Shown here: positions 11,660 through 22,680 of the stretch, piece after piece | Layout: every line of letters begins with the position of its first letter | How positions within the stretch are numbered: the stretch's first letter is position 1 | From: Hygrophila difformis | Lineage: Eukaryota; Streptophyta; Magnoliopsida; Lamiales; Acanthaceae | NCBI GenBank assembly: GCA_030278955.1 | Contig: JAOANR010000002.1 | Coordinates: 22,802,057 to 22,866,056, forward strand | Direction: 5' to 3' | Length of the DNA: 64,000 bases | Made by a program: the position numbers and the translations under genes | Notes under the pieces: generated by a model | Databases searched by the model: none | Seen by the model: the letters and a program-made list of their open reading frames with translations, nothing else | What the model was told of the DNA's origin: nothing

Positions 11660-11799
11660 GTGGTATCAAAGCCCATAATATTTTAAAGCTATCTATTTTA
11701 AAGAAAATATCTGATACCAAAGTTGGTATCAGAGCCCAGAATATTTTAAAGCTATCTATTTTAAAGAAAATATCTGATACCAAAGGTGGTATCAGAGCC
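11660..11799 (+). promoter_or_regulatory. Triplicated tRNA-iMet primer-binding site
   Basis: TGGTATCA(A/G)AGCCC occurs at 11660, 11723 and 11786, a 63-bp period. After each of the first two copies comes the reverse complement TCTGATACCA (11709 and 11772), so each PBS can pair with a downstream copy. Only the first copy lies next to the LTR end at 11656, the normal position for priming minus-strand DNA. The nested element has a duplicated version at 18116-18191. Confidence 0.85.
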
Positions 11800-12134
11800 C
11801 GGATATTTTTAAACTATTCTTTTTAAATTATTATTATTTTTAAACTATTATTTTTAAATTATTATTATTGAAGCCCAAATTATTATTTTGAAAGTTTCCT
11901 AGCCCAATCATTTTTGAGCCCAAATGATAATTATTTTTGACCCAATATAGAGGTCCAAGAATTTTAACTAATATTTTAAATTTTTTTAAGCATTAGTCCC
12001 ATGGAATAAATTTTTATTTTTAAAACCCATGGGAATTAGAGAAAATATATATATATACATATATAGTGCATAAATTATTTTTGGGGGGGAAATCATCATT
12101 CGCATTTGCATATTGCATCTCTTTTATGTAGAGA

Positions 12135-12230
12135 ACTTAGAATCTTGGCGAATTTTAACTTAGAATCTTGGCGAATTTTAACTTAGAATCTTGGCGAAGT
12201 TAACCTAGAATCTTGGCGAATATTAACTTA
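12135..12230 (+). repeat. Four-copy 23-bp tandem repeat
   Basis: Unit AACTTAGAATCTTGGCGAAT plus TTT, four copies with small changes in the leader of the outer element. It is absent from the nested element, whose leader has the related single phrase CCTTAGAACTCGACATGATC. Confidence 0.9.
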
Positions 12231-12642
12231 GACCTTTTGCTTGCACTAGATGACTTAGACGCTTGACATCAAATTAGGAACGCTCACTAGAGACTAATCT
12301 TGCCTTAGTTCTAGATCGCGTTCATCTAAGCGCTCGCCTAAGCATAACAAATCTCGGCCTTAGCCATTCCTAACCTTGAACGAATTAGAAAATTTCCTTA
12401 TGTGGAACAATAAAAATCAAGTTGTTATTAAAACATTCTTTATTCCAAAATCTTGTTTGGTTTCCCAAACAAAAAAAAAATCCATTTCAAACGCACGACT
12501 CATTTAAACCTTGACCCGAACCTTCTTGAGAATAATGAATAGACAGTTATGGGGACATAACTGAAGCCCTAAGGGGGAGCGGATGTGATACCCCGTAATA
12601 ATTTATTTTTGGAGTTCAACTCGATAACATGTATCCTGAATA

Positions 12643-12662
12643 AATATATATATATATATATA
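12643..12662. repeat. (AT)n microsatellite
   Basis: Ten AT/TA dinucleotides within the second-PPT module of the outer element. Confidence 0.9.
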
Positions 12663-12831
12663 ATAAACAACTTCAAATTGTTTTGAACTACGTTATGGCT
12701 TAATCCCTTCACCGGGTACGTAGGCAGCTTAGAAGTCTTAATTCTAAGTTCAGTCACAAAAAAATAAAACAAACAAAAGACTTTAGCACGAGAAAAGTCG
12801 AAACACAACTTCGAGGACGAAGTTGATTCTT

Positions 12832-12844
12832 AAGGAGGGTAGAC
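12832..12844 (+). promoter_or_regulatory. Polypurine tract of outer element
   Basis: AAGGAGGGTAGAC immediately before the right LTR start TGTAATACC. It would be the plus-strand primer. An additional tract, AAGGGGGAGCGGA (12571-12583), also precedes a TGTGATACCCC LTR-like start. Confidence 0.8.
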
Positions 12845-15287
12845 TGTAATACCCGAGAATTTTCCAACATAAAATAAATAAATAAATTAAATAAATAAAT
12901 ATAATAAAAATGATAAATGGATAAAGAATCATAAAAGATGAGAAATGGAATTTCAATTTAAAAGAAAACAAAATTCCGAGAACCCGGGAAGCCGAAGGCA
13001 ATTTAATTGAATAAATGGTTACACGGGGACCCGACATCGATGGACTCAATAACTCGAGTCCAAACATAAATTTAGGTCCGAATAAAATTAGGATAGGAAA
13101 TCGGAGCCCGAATATACCCCGGGAATCGGAATTCGGGAGCATAGAGGGATAGAAACCCGAAAGAGAGGCGGAAAAGCACGACGGATCGCACGACCCGCCC
13201 AGACCGAAGTCCAGGCGAGAGTCGCGCGGTGGCCGCGCGGTGAAGAGGGAAGACCGCGCCACGACCGCGCCACTTGACAGATTCGCCCGTTGCGCGAATC
13301 TCTCGCCCGAACGCGGATTTTTCGACTTTCGGTTGAACGTCTCTCGACCCAAGACCCTTGGGGTCAGATTTTGGACGCCCTAGGTCTTAAATATCTATAA
13401 ATAAGACCTCCTAAGAGCTCCGAATACATTTGAAACCCTACGAAATCTTTCTATACGTCGAAACCCTAATTCCGGAGTCGTCGGAGGCACAACACCGAGA
13501 GGAGGAACTGACTTGGACGAAATTGGAGACCCCCGTCGCTGTGGTAAGCCTTGATCCATTCTTTTTCATATGTGATTCGAAAACGAATCCTAAATTCGAT
13601 CTTTTTCTATTCTAAACCCCCGATCCGAATCGAGAGCGAAGAACCCGACAAACGGAGAGGATAAACGGAGGACGGGAAGCCACGCCTCCGAATCGAAGAT
13701 CCCGGACGCTCAACAATTTGTAAGTTAACGCTTACTTTGGTTTTGGGTTGTTAAAAGATTCAAACATATAGATCGAATGGAACCCTATCTAAAATCTGTC
13801 TACACCGGCGCAGTGTTTTTGTTGAATTTATTCGAACCCCTTAAAGCGTTCAAACGAGAAAACTTAAAACATGAAAAACATTCCTAAGACACTGATCTAG
13901 CTCCTGTAAAAATTTCATAATTTTTCATCGTGTTTTGATATCCGAAACTGATCGTAAACGAGCCTGCTTTAGATTTAGACCTTGAAACGATGATAGATTC
14001 TTTATTCGAACTTGTTGGTGATTTCTACCTTAGATCTAGACCGATCTAGGCTTGGCATTGAACATAAGAGTTGTAGATCTATACGTTATGAATACCTCCG
14101 TAAAATTTCAGAAATTTTCATGATGATTTGATATAAGAAAACCACCCAAACCGAACTGGTTGAAATCGGATCTTGAAAACCGGACAGAACATAGGTTCGA
14201 ACTTGTTGACGTTTTTGACTAGAGTTCTAGGCTGAATTAGATCTTTAGCCGAACATGAAAGTTGTAGATAATTGACCTAAGATGATCTCTGAAAAATTTC
14301 ATCAAATTTGGAGTTGAATTGCTATGGTAGAATTCAAAATCTTTAAACTGAGTTATATGAAATTCGGACAGAATAGTACTTCTGTGAAAATTAGTGTTTT
14401 TGACCTATTTCTGTATCTCGGATCGACAAAGTTAAAACACGAAAGTTGTAGATCTCAACGTTTTGGAGTCAGTCGTGAAATTTCAGAATTTTTGAAATTA
14501 AATCTGATTTTAGACAATTTTTAGAGTAAACTGTGGTTGACCGAGTCAAAACTTGAAACCTTGTGGAAACGGTGAAATTAACCTTTGAGGTTGAAACGGA
14601 TAGAAATACTTTGAAATACGATACACGAAACGAGAAGATTAAAATATTGCGGGTTATGACTAAGCTAGATACTGTCAATGTTCTCTGCGGCTTGGGACAT
14701 AAGAGCCCAAGTGTATGTCTAGGTTGACGTAAGAGCCCTAGCGAAACAGTGATCGTATGGCTAGCGGACGGATTAACTCTAACTAAATGATCGACCATGA
14801 TACCTGTGGACATAAGAGCCCAGGCGTAAGGCTGGCGGACATAAGAGCCCTAGCGGTGGTGATCTGTAAAAGATATGAAACGAGAAGTTGCGAGAATTCC
14901 AAATTAAATCTGTATTAAATTGTGCTGTTAAATTTATGGCCACTTATTTAATTACGTTGCAAGCTATATGATGATCTTATGAATCCCTATTTCTAAATTA
15001 TGCGATTACATGAATTATTATGCACACGTTTTCATTAAATTTAAATAAAGGCTTTGAAACCTCATAATCTTGTATGTGTTAACTTACTCAGCACGTAGTG
15101 CTGACCAAAACCGTTTTTTTTTCCCTGTTTCTTTCAGAGCCGAAGAATATGCATCATCATATGCATTCATGAGAATTTTGGGGAAATGCTTTATTTGTAA
15201 ATGATACGTTAGACTAGAAATTGCATGAACGGGCCTGTTTTAACCCGTATTCTGGCCGTGTTGGCTATATTTAAATTCCGCTGCATC
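12845..15287 (+). repeat. Right LTR of outer element, first part
   Basis: Nearly identical to 9009-11449, including the TATA box at 13396 and the stem-loop array at 14691-14854. It is interrupted after GCTGCATC by the nested element. GCATC (15283-15287) is the nested target duplication. Confidence 0.93.
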
Positions 15288-15918
15288 TGTAATACCATAG
15301 AAATTGCCCGAAATATATATATGAATATATATTTTTGATTAATTCACTAAGTAGATTTTTAATCAAATCTACATATATTTATATGTTCAAATATGTGCTT
15401 AAAGATTAGTATATTATTTTCTACAAAACATACTTTGAAAAATTATATATATTTGTCTTTTCAAATAAATATATGGATTTCAATATCAAGTGTAATAAGT
15501 ATATGGTTCATAGAATATTTTAAATCCATATACAAGTTTATATACACATATATACCTTGGTCTTGAAATAATCTTTCCGAACATGTACACATGTATATAC
15601 ATGTATATATTTACATGTTTAAATTATAATGAGAATTATCTATTTTCTATATATCCTTGATTAATCATTCTACCCATATATTTTTTTATTATGGGATTAT
15701 TCTAGAATGCCATAATATAATTGGGAATAATTTGACTATGGTTTGAAATTGTAGGGTGGAATATTAATCATATCTTGTCATTTTCAAATAAAGAATATAT
15801 TCCTTTTTGAAGCTATGTATGACTTACAAGATCACAAAAATTCCCACATTATGATTTTTTTTCTAAGATAAGAATCTTAATATATATATAAAAAAAATTT
15901 AAAAAAAAAAAAAAAAAA

Positions 15919-15970
15919 GTTACTGTAGCATGCTACTGTAGCACGCTACTGTAGCATGCTACTGTAGCAG
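15919..15970 (+). repeat. Palindromic 13-mer array (left LTR)
   Basis: Four copies of a 13-bp unit around the palindrome GCTACTGTAGC. The other LTR (19648-19672) has only two copies, so the copy number changed after insertion or during reverse transcription. Confidence 0.9.
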
Positions 15971-17371
15971 TCGGGCATTATGTGTTTTTGGCGACTTTTT
16001 GCCATTTTTTGGGTCCCAAAGGTGGGAATCTTGATCTATCACGGGGGAGGCATATTTTGGAAGTTATTAGCTGTCCCTAACACCTCATTTCAGTCATCAA
16101 CACCCAAAGTTTCCTCCAAAACTCTCCCAAAACTCTCCCAAAGCCAAACACCCTTCCGGCGGACTTTCCGGCGAATTTCCGGCAACCAAATCCGACCAAG
16201 GAAGTGTGTAGATCAAGGATTGCAGGCTTTGGATTGTTGGTAAGATGTTAATCAAGTTTCCATATGGTTTTAAGATCATAAACATCATCCTAACTTAAGA
16301 ATCTTCGTATTCAAACACAAATCGGAGCCAAGGGAAGAATAAATCGGGTGGAAGAGATTCGTTCGTGACATCCCGTGGATTCCGGACGACCCCGTGACTT
16401 CCTAAACATCATCCCCACTGTAAGTTAACCTTACTATGGTTTTGGGTGACTTAAAATGCAACCAAACATAGAGATTCAACTCAAGAAAGTTAATAAAAAT
16501 CTGTCAACAAGAGAAACCCTCAACGCAGCGTTTTCGTATGAATTTTTCAAACCTCTAAAGCTGCTCAAACAAGAAAACTCAAAACATGAAAAGTGTTCTT
16601 AAGACTTTGGTTTAGCTTCTGTAAAAAGTTTAGAATTTTTCATGATGTTTTGAAACCTGAAACCAACCCAAAACTGAAGAGCATTAAATCTGGATCTTAG
16701 AACTTTGGACAGATTTCACTCTCAATCTTGTTAGCCATTTTGACCTTGGATCTAGGCCGATCTAGGATTGGAGTTGAATATAAGAATTATAGATCTATGA
16801 GTTTAGAACATTACTGTAAGTTTTTAGAATTTTTCGTTGAGATTTGAGCCTCCGAACCTGAGCCGATCCAATCTGCGTTAGAACCGATGTCAGGAACCTT
16901 GACAGATTTCATAACCGATCTTGATGAGCTTATTCCTATCACTTCTAGCCCGAACCAATCTTTGCGTTCTAAACAAAAGTTGTTGGAAATCAAGTCTAGA
17001 ATGTGTCTGTAAAATTTCAGAATTTTTGAAGTCCATTTGATATGTCAAAAAGTCAAATCTTTGAAAGGTGTCAAACCTGAATCCTGACAGCATACTATTT
17101 GAGTCGAAAATTTGATTTTTGACGTGCTTCCCATCGTTTTTCCGAAAAACTTAAAACACGAAAGTTGTTCGTTGGGATGTTTTTGAGCTACTGTGAAAAT
17201 TTCAGATCAATCGCCTAAGTAATGGATTTTTAAACCAAAAAGGCGCAAACTGTGATTTTTAAATCAAAGAGATTTTGAAATTTCGAACAAACGGTCGAGA
17301 CGTTGAAATACGATATAACTATACTTTTGAAAATCCCGTTACACTAAATCAGAACACATGAGATACTTAAT

Positions 17372-17671
17372 CGACGTAGAGGGTGAGTGCTCGATAGAGT
17401 GCCCCTCTAGCTTTTCACTTCGTGCCAAAACGGCCGAGAGTGATCGACGTAGGGGGTGAGTGCTCGATAGAGTGCCCCTCTAGCTCTTCGCATCGTTCCT
17501 ATACGGACGAGTGTGACCTATGTTATGTAGAGGGTGAGTGCTCGATAGAGTGCCCCTCTAGCTTTTCACTTCGTGCCAAAACGGCCGAGAGTGATCGACG
17601 TAGGGGGTGAGTGCTCGATAGAGTGCCCCTCTAGCTCTTCGCATCGTGCCTATACGGACGAGTGTGACTAT
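17372..17671 (+). repeat. A-B-A-B tandem array in left LTR
   Basis: Four units of about 73-83 bp in alternating types. All contain GGGTGAGTGCTCGATAGAGT followed by GCCCCTCTAGC. Type A has AGAGGG pairing with CCCTCT. Type B has AGGGGG in the same place, keeping pairing by a G-U pair. Unit ends alternate between CACTTCGTGCCAAAACGGCC and CGCATCGTGCCTATACGGAC. The right LTR repeats it at 21073-21373. A single related unit lies at 1438-1500. Confidence 0.88.
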
Positions 17672-18112
17672 AAAAGAAACGAGAAATGTTGAGATGATGG
17701 CGTAACGGGAAATAAATTAAAAAAGCTCAGATTTTATGAAATTGGCTGCGGCCGCCGGATTGTCGGCTAAATTAAATATTGTTGAGATGGTGGCGTATCG
17801 GGAAGAATTTTTAAAAAGCTCAAAACATCTTTTTATTTAATTTAATTAAAGGCTTTGAAACCCCTAACCCATGCTATGTGTTAACTTACTCAGCGCGTTT
17901 TTGCTGACCCAAACCATTTATCCTCTTTTTCTTTCAGAGTTGAAGAATATGCATCATCATATGCATACATGGGAATTTTTGGGGAAATCTCTATTTTAAA
18001 TTCTGAAAAACCATAGCCTTGCATCTCTTTAGTGAGCTCGGAGAAACCGTGTCTTGCTAGGGAGGTGTGGCGGTGGCATCCCGGCCTGGGTTACCAAAAC
18101 CGGGGTGTTACA

Positions 18113-19013
18113 GGATGGTATCAGAGCCCGGAATATTTTAAAGCTATTATTTTAAAGAAAATATCTGATACCAAAGTTAGTATCAGAGCCCGGATTATTT
18201 TGAAGCTATTATCTTTTAAAGAGCCCAATTATTATTTTGAAGTTAAAGCCCAAATTTTTAGCCCAAAAAAAAAATTTTTTTTTTTTAGAAGCCCAAGAAA
18301 TTATCTTGGCCCAATAGCCTTGTTTTTATTTAAAGCCCAAATAATTTATTTCTTTCGGCCCAATATAGTGGCCCAAACCTTTTATCCTTATTTTAATCTA
18401 TCCATGGAATAAATTTATTTTTAAAACCCATGGATAAATAAATGCATGCATAAAAATTTTTTTATTGGGGGTTCACATATGCATATGCATACATAAATAC
18501 ACTAACCCTTTTTATGTGAATTATCGGTAATAAGAAACACTCCTACCTTAGAACTCGACATGATCTTGACTTAGGAGCGCTTGCTAAAGACTAACTTTGC
18601 CTTAGTCCTAGATCTTGATCACTTAGAAACTCATCTTCGCGTGCTTCTAGAATGACACCTAGAAGAATACTGAGGAAGGATCATATGCGATGATACCCGA
18701 ACATGGTTGTGAATAATACATAGGCAGTTATGGGGACATAATTGTAATCTTAAGGGGGGAAGGATGTAATACCCCGTAAGAATGCATAAGCATTTATTTC
18801 GAAACTCGAATATTTTGTATCCCAAATAAATTCTTTTTGAACTACGTAATGACTTGATCCCTTCACAGGGTACGTAGGCAACTTGGAAATTTCAATTCTG
18901 GGTTCAGTCGAATAATATCAAACAACAAAACACAATGATACAATCGCAATCAATCAATCGATCAATAATTCGCGCAACTTCGGGGACGAAGTTGATTCTT
19001 AAGGAGGGTAGAT
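18113..19013 (+). other. Internal region of nested element
   Basis: PBS TGGTATCAGAGCCC at 18116, its inverted copy TCTGATACCA at 18164 and a second degenerate PBS at 18178. The leader matches the gag leader of the minus element (29519-30120) almost to the gag ATG. Then come the first codons of gag, an abrupt jump to the 3' end, polypurine tract AAGGGGGGAAGGA (18752-18764), a 249-bp module, and the final polypurine tract AAGGAGGGTAGAT (19001-19013). Confidence 0.85.
18652..18679 (+). pseudogene. gag start remnant (about nine codons)
   Basis: ATG followed by codons for MTPRRILRK, matching the start MAPRRKLRK of the gag at 29518 on the other strand, with a matching upstream leader. The frame then runs straight into 3'-end sequence without similarity. 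This shows the element arose from a coding family by a large internal deletion. Confidence 0.8.
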
Positions 19014-21814
19014 TGTAATACCATAGAAATTGCCCGAAATATATATATGAATATATATTTTTGATTAATTCACTAAGTAGATTTTTAATCAAATCTACAT
19101 ATATTTATATGTTCAAATATGTGCTTAAAGATTAGTATATTATTTTCTACAAAACATACTTTGAAAAATTATATATATTTGTCTTTTCAAATAAATATAT
19201 GGATTTCAATATCAAGTGTAATAAGTATATGGTTCATAGAATATTTTAAATCCATATACAAGTTTATATACACATATATACCTTGGTCTTGAAATAATCT
19301 TTCCAAACATGTACACATGTATATACATGTATATATTTACATGTTTAAATTATAATGAGAATTATCTATTTTCTATATATCCTTGATTAATCATTCTACC
19401 CATATATTTTTTTATTATGGGATTATTCTAGAATGCCATAATATAATTGGGAATAATTTGACTATGGTTTGAAATTGTAGGGTGGAATATTAATCATATC
19501 TTGTCATTTTCAAATAAAGAATATATTCCTTTTTGAAGCTATGTATGACTTACAAGATCACAAAAATTCCCACATTATGATTTTTTTTCTAAGATAAGAA
19601 TCTTAATATATATATATAAAAAAAAAATTTAAAAAAAAAAAAAAAAGTTACTGTAGCATGCTACTGTAGCAGTCGGGCATTATGTGTTTTTGGCGACTTT
19701 TTGCCATTTTTTGGGTCCCAAAGGTGGGAATCTTGATCTATCACGGGGGAGGCATATTTTGGAAGTTATTAGCTGTCCCTAACACCTCATTTCAGTCATC
19801 AACACCCAAAGTTTCCTCCAAAACTCTCCCAAAACTCTCCCAAAGCCAAACACCCTTCCGGCGAACTTTCCGGCGAATTTCCGGCAACCAAATCCGACCA
19901 AGGAAGTGTGTAGATCAAGGATTGCAGGCTTTGGATTGTTGGTAAGATGTTAATCAAGTTTCCATATGGTTTTAAGATCATAAACATCATCCTAACTTAA
20001 GAATCTTCGTATTCAAACACAAATCGGAGCCAAGGGAAGAATAAATCGGGTGGAAGAGATTCGTTCGTGACATCCCGTGGATTCCGGACGACCCCGTGAC
20101 TTCCTAAACATCATCCCCACTGTAAGTTAACCTTACTATGGTTTTGGGTGACTTAAAATGCAACCAAACATAGAGATTCAACTCAAGAAAGTTAATAAAA
20201 ATCTGTCAACAAGAGAAACCCTCAACGCAGCGTTTTCGTATGAATTTTTCAAACCTCTAAAGCTGCTCAAACAAGAAAACTCAAAACATGAAAAGTGTTC
20301 CTAAGACATTAATCTAGCTACTGTAAAAATTTTAGAATTTTTCATGATGTTTTGAAACCTGAAACCAACCCAAAACTGAAGAGCATTAAATCTGGATCTT
20401 AGAACTTTGGACAGATTTCACTCTCAATCTTGTTAGCCATTTTGACCTTGGATCTAGGCCGATCTAGGATTGGAGTTGAATATAAGAATTATAGATCTAT
20501 GAGTTTATAACATTACTGTAAGTTTTTAGAATTTTTCGTTGAGATTTGAGCCTCCGAACCTGAGCCGATCCAATCTGCGTTAGAACCGATGTCAGGAACC
20601 TTGACAGATTTCATAACCGATCTTGATGAGCTTATTCCTATCACTTCTAGCCCGAACCAATCTTTGCGTTCTAAACAAAAGTTGTTGGAAATCAAGTCTA
20701 GAATGTGTCTGTAAAATTTCAGAATTTTTGAAGTCCATTTGATATGTCAAAAAGTCAAATCTTTGAAAGGTGTCAAACCTGAATCCTGACAGCATACTAT
20801 TTGAGTCGAAAATTTGATTTTTGACATGCTTCCCATCGTTTTTCCGAAAAACTTAAAACACGAAAGTTGTTCTTTGGGATGTTTTTGAGCTACTGTGAAA
20901 ATTTCAGATCAATCGCCTAAGTAATGGATTTTTAAACCAAAAAGGCGCAAACTGTGATTTTTAAATCAAAGAGATTTTGAAATTTCGAACAAACGGTCGA
21001 GACGTTGAAATACGATATAACTATACTTTTGAAAATCCCGTTACACTAAATCAAAACACATGAGATACTTAATCGACGTAGAGGGTGAGTGCTCGATAGA
21101 GTGCCCCTCTAGCTTTTCACTTCGTGCCAAAACGGCCGAGAGTGATCGACGTAGGGGGTGAGTGCTCGATAGAGTGCCCCTCTAGCTCTTCGCATCGTTC
21201 CTATACGGACGAGTGTGACCTATGTTATGTAGAGGGTGAGTGCTCGATAGAGTGCCCCTCTAGCTTTTCACTTCGTGCCAAAACGGCCGAGAGTGATCGA
21301 CGTAGGGGGTGAGTGCTCGATAGAGTGCCCCTCTAGCTCTTCGCATCGTGCCTATACGGACGAGTGTGACTATAAAAGAAACGAGAAATGTTGAGATGAT
21401 GGCGTAACGGGAAATAAATTAAAAAAGCTCAGATTTTATGAAATTGGCTGCGGCCGCCGGATTGTCGGCTAAATTAAATATTGTTGAGATGGTGGCGTAT
21501 CGGGAAGAATTTTTAAAAAGCTCAAAACATCTTTTTATTTAATTTAATTAAAGGCTTTGAAACCCCTAACCCATGCTATGTGTTAACTTACTCAGCGCGT
21601 TTTTGCTGACCCAAACCATTTATCCTCTTTTTCTTTCAGAGTTGAAGAATATGCATCATCATATGCATACATGGGAATTTTTGGGGAAATCTCTATTTTA
21701 AATTCTGAAAAACCATAGCCTTGCATCTCTTTAGTGAGCTCGGAGAAACCGTGTCTTGCTAGGGAGGTGTGGCGGTGGCATCCCGGCCTGGGTTACCAAA
21801 ACCGGGGTGTTACA
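19014..21814 (+). repeat. Right LTR of nested element
   Basis: 2801 bp, nearly identical to 15288-18112. Differences seen: loss of two GCTACTGTAGC units, a short divergent patch near 20300, and scattered single bases. Confidence 0.93.
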
Positions 21815-21819
21815 GCATC

Positions 21820-22016
21820 ATACTTATGTAAATATTATTTTCCGCTGCAACTTTAATGTACTATTTTTAAATTATATATAAACGGGCTGTTTGAATGTTT
21901 AAATTCTGAAAAACCATAGCCTTGCATCTCTTTAGCAAGCTCGGAAAAACCGTGTCTTGCTAGGGAGGTGTGGCGGTGACATCCCGACCTGGGTGACCAA
22001 AAACCGGGGTGTTACA
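21820..22016 (+). repeat. Right LTR of outer element, second part
   Basis: Continues the outer LTR (matches 11455-11656) after the nested insertion and ends GGGTGTTACA, followed by the target duplication GCCCA. Confidence 0.93.
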
Positions 22017-22419
22017 GCCCACATAGCGCGGACCCAGAGTTTGTCTGGCTCAGTAATAAATTGCCAGAATTGCTTATCCAATAAAGCTAAATTCATTTTA
22101 CGGCAATTTTTGATACCCAGGCCTCCACACTTCCTTGAACGAGTGACCACTTCCCAATTAATAAGATGTAGTCCACGTCCTTCCACACCTTTCCAAATCC
22201 AACGCCGAATAATTTTGTCGATAAGATTACAAACACCAATGGGCAACATGTGAACTTGCATGGTATAGATTGGCAAAGCATTTAATACTGAACGCGCAAG
22301 AGTAATACGACCAGCTTTATTCAAGAGGCAAGATGTCCATGAGCAGAGGGGCTGATCAAAGCGCTGAATGAGGCTTTCAAAGTGATCCCATGAACAATAG
22401 GGAAACCAAGGTAAGAGCC
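22017..22419 (-). mobile_element. Split LINE, 5' segment (RT C-terminal extension)
   Basis: Continuation of the LINE at 7533-9008. The minus-strand protein includes NKAGRITLARSVLNALPIYT and RRWIWKG, typical of the region after the RT domain. The element starts near 22419, so it is strongly 5'-truncated, as is usual for target-primed reverse transcription. The right target duplication is 22420-22437. Total LINE length without insertions is about 1.9 kb. Confidence 0.88.
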
Positions 22420-22437
22420 TTCATTGTATGTATTCTT
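22420..22437. repeat. Right target duplication of split LINE
   Basis: TTCATTGTATGTATTCTT, one mismatch to 7515-7532. Confidence 0.85.
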
Positions 22438-22680
22438 GAGAGTGTTGATATATGCTATATTTGAGAGTTTATCTTTTTAGATTAATTGAGAGGTCATTAT
22501 TTGAGAGATTTTGATACAATTTGAGAGTTATTGAATATGTGAAGGTTTCATGGTGATGAATCAATATCACACCCGTGTTGTTGAATATTTTAAAATGCCA
22601 CGATTGCTTAAGGAGATGTTGGATCTTGAAGGGTTCTTTTCAGTTTTTATCTTTTTCATTATATTTTTTATTTATTTATT
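22438..22680. other. Non-coding LINE target sequence
   Basis: Continues the sequence left of 7515. Several TTGAGAG words and no reading frame of note. It could be part of an older LTR, since the left side has a TATA-like CTATAAATA, but no ends were found. Confidence 0.4.

Larger units (their letters stand above)
11657..12844 (+). other. Internal region of outer element, no ORF
   Basis: The 1188-bp internal region holds three PBS copies, AT-rich leader sequence, a 23-bp tandem repeat (12135-12230), a poly-A/poly-T stretch near 12470, a first polypurine tract (12571-12583) followed by TGTGATACCCC, an AT microsatellite, and the functional polypurine tract at 12832-12844. No reading frame resembles gag, protease, RT, RNase H or integrase. 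Confidence 0.85.
15288..18112 (+). repeat. Left LTR of nested element
   Basis: 2825 bp. The first 600 bases are AT-rich. Then come a poly-A run, a GCTACTGTAGC array (15919-15970), leader-like sequence with donor-like GTAAG (GT at 16240 and 16420), the AAAGTTGT / AAATTTCAGAATTTTT blocks, a 300-bp tandem array (17372-17671) and an acceptor-like TTTCTTTCAG ending at 17937. Confidence 0.93.
15288..21814 (+). mobile_element. Nested non-autonomous Ty3/gypsy-type LTR element
   Basis: Complete 6.5-kb element inserted in the right LTR of the outer element, with perfect target duplications GCATC (15283-15287 and 21815-21819). LTRs of 2825 and 2801 bp start TGTAATACCATAG and end GGGTGTTACA. The 901-bp internal region has a PBS, a gag start remnant and two polypurine tracts. 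The LTRs differ at few positions plus one repeat-number change, so it is young. It cannot encode any retrotransposon protein. Confidence 0.95.
9009..22016 (+). mobile_element. Non-autonomous Ty3/gypsy-type LTR retrotransposon (outer)
   Basis: Complete element with perfect 5-bp target duplications GCCCA (9004-9008 and 22017-22021). LTRs start TGTAATACCCG and end GGGTGTTACA. The left LTR is 9009-11656. The right LTR is 12845-15287 plus 21820-22016, split by a younger element. The internal region is only 1188 bp and has no gag or pol, only PBS copies, a tandem repeat and two polypurine tracts. It is a LARD-like element dependent on another element's proteins. The PBS matches initiator tRNA-Met (TGGTATCAGAGC), as in many plant Ty3/gypsy elements. 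The LTRs look about 99% identical, so insertion is recent. Confidence 0.93.
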
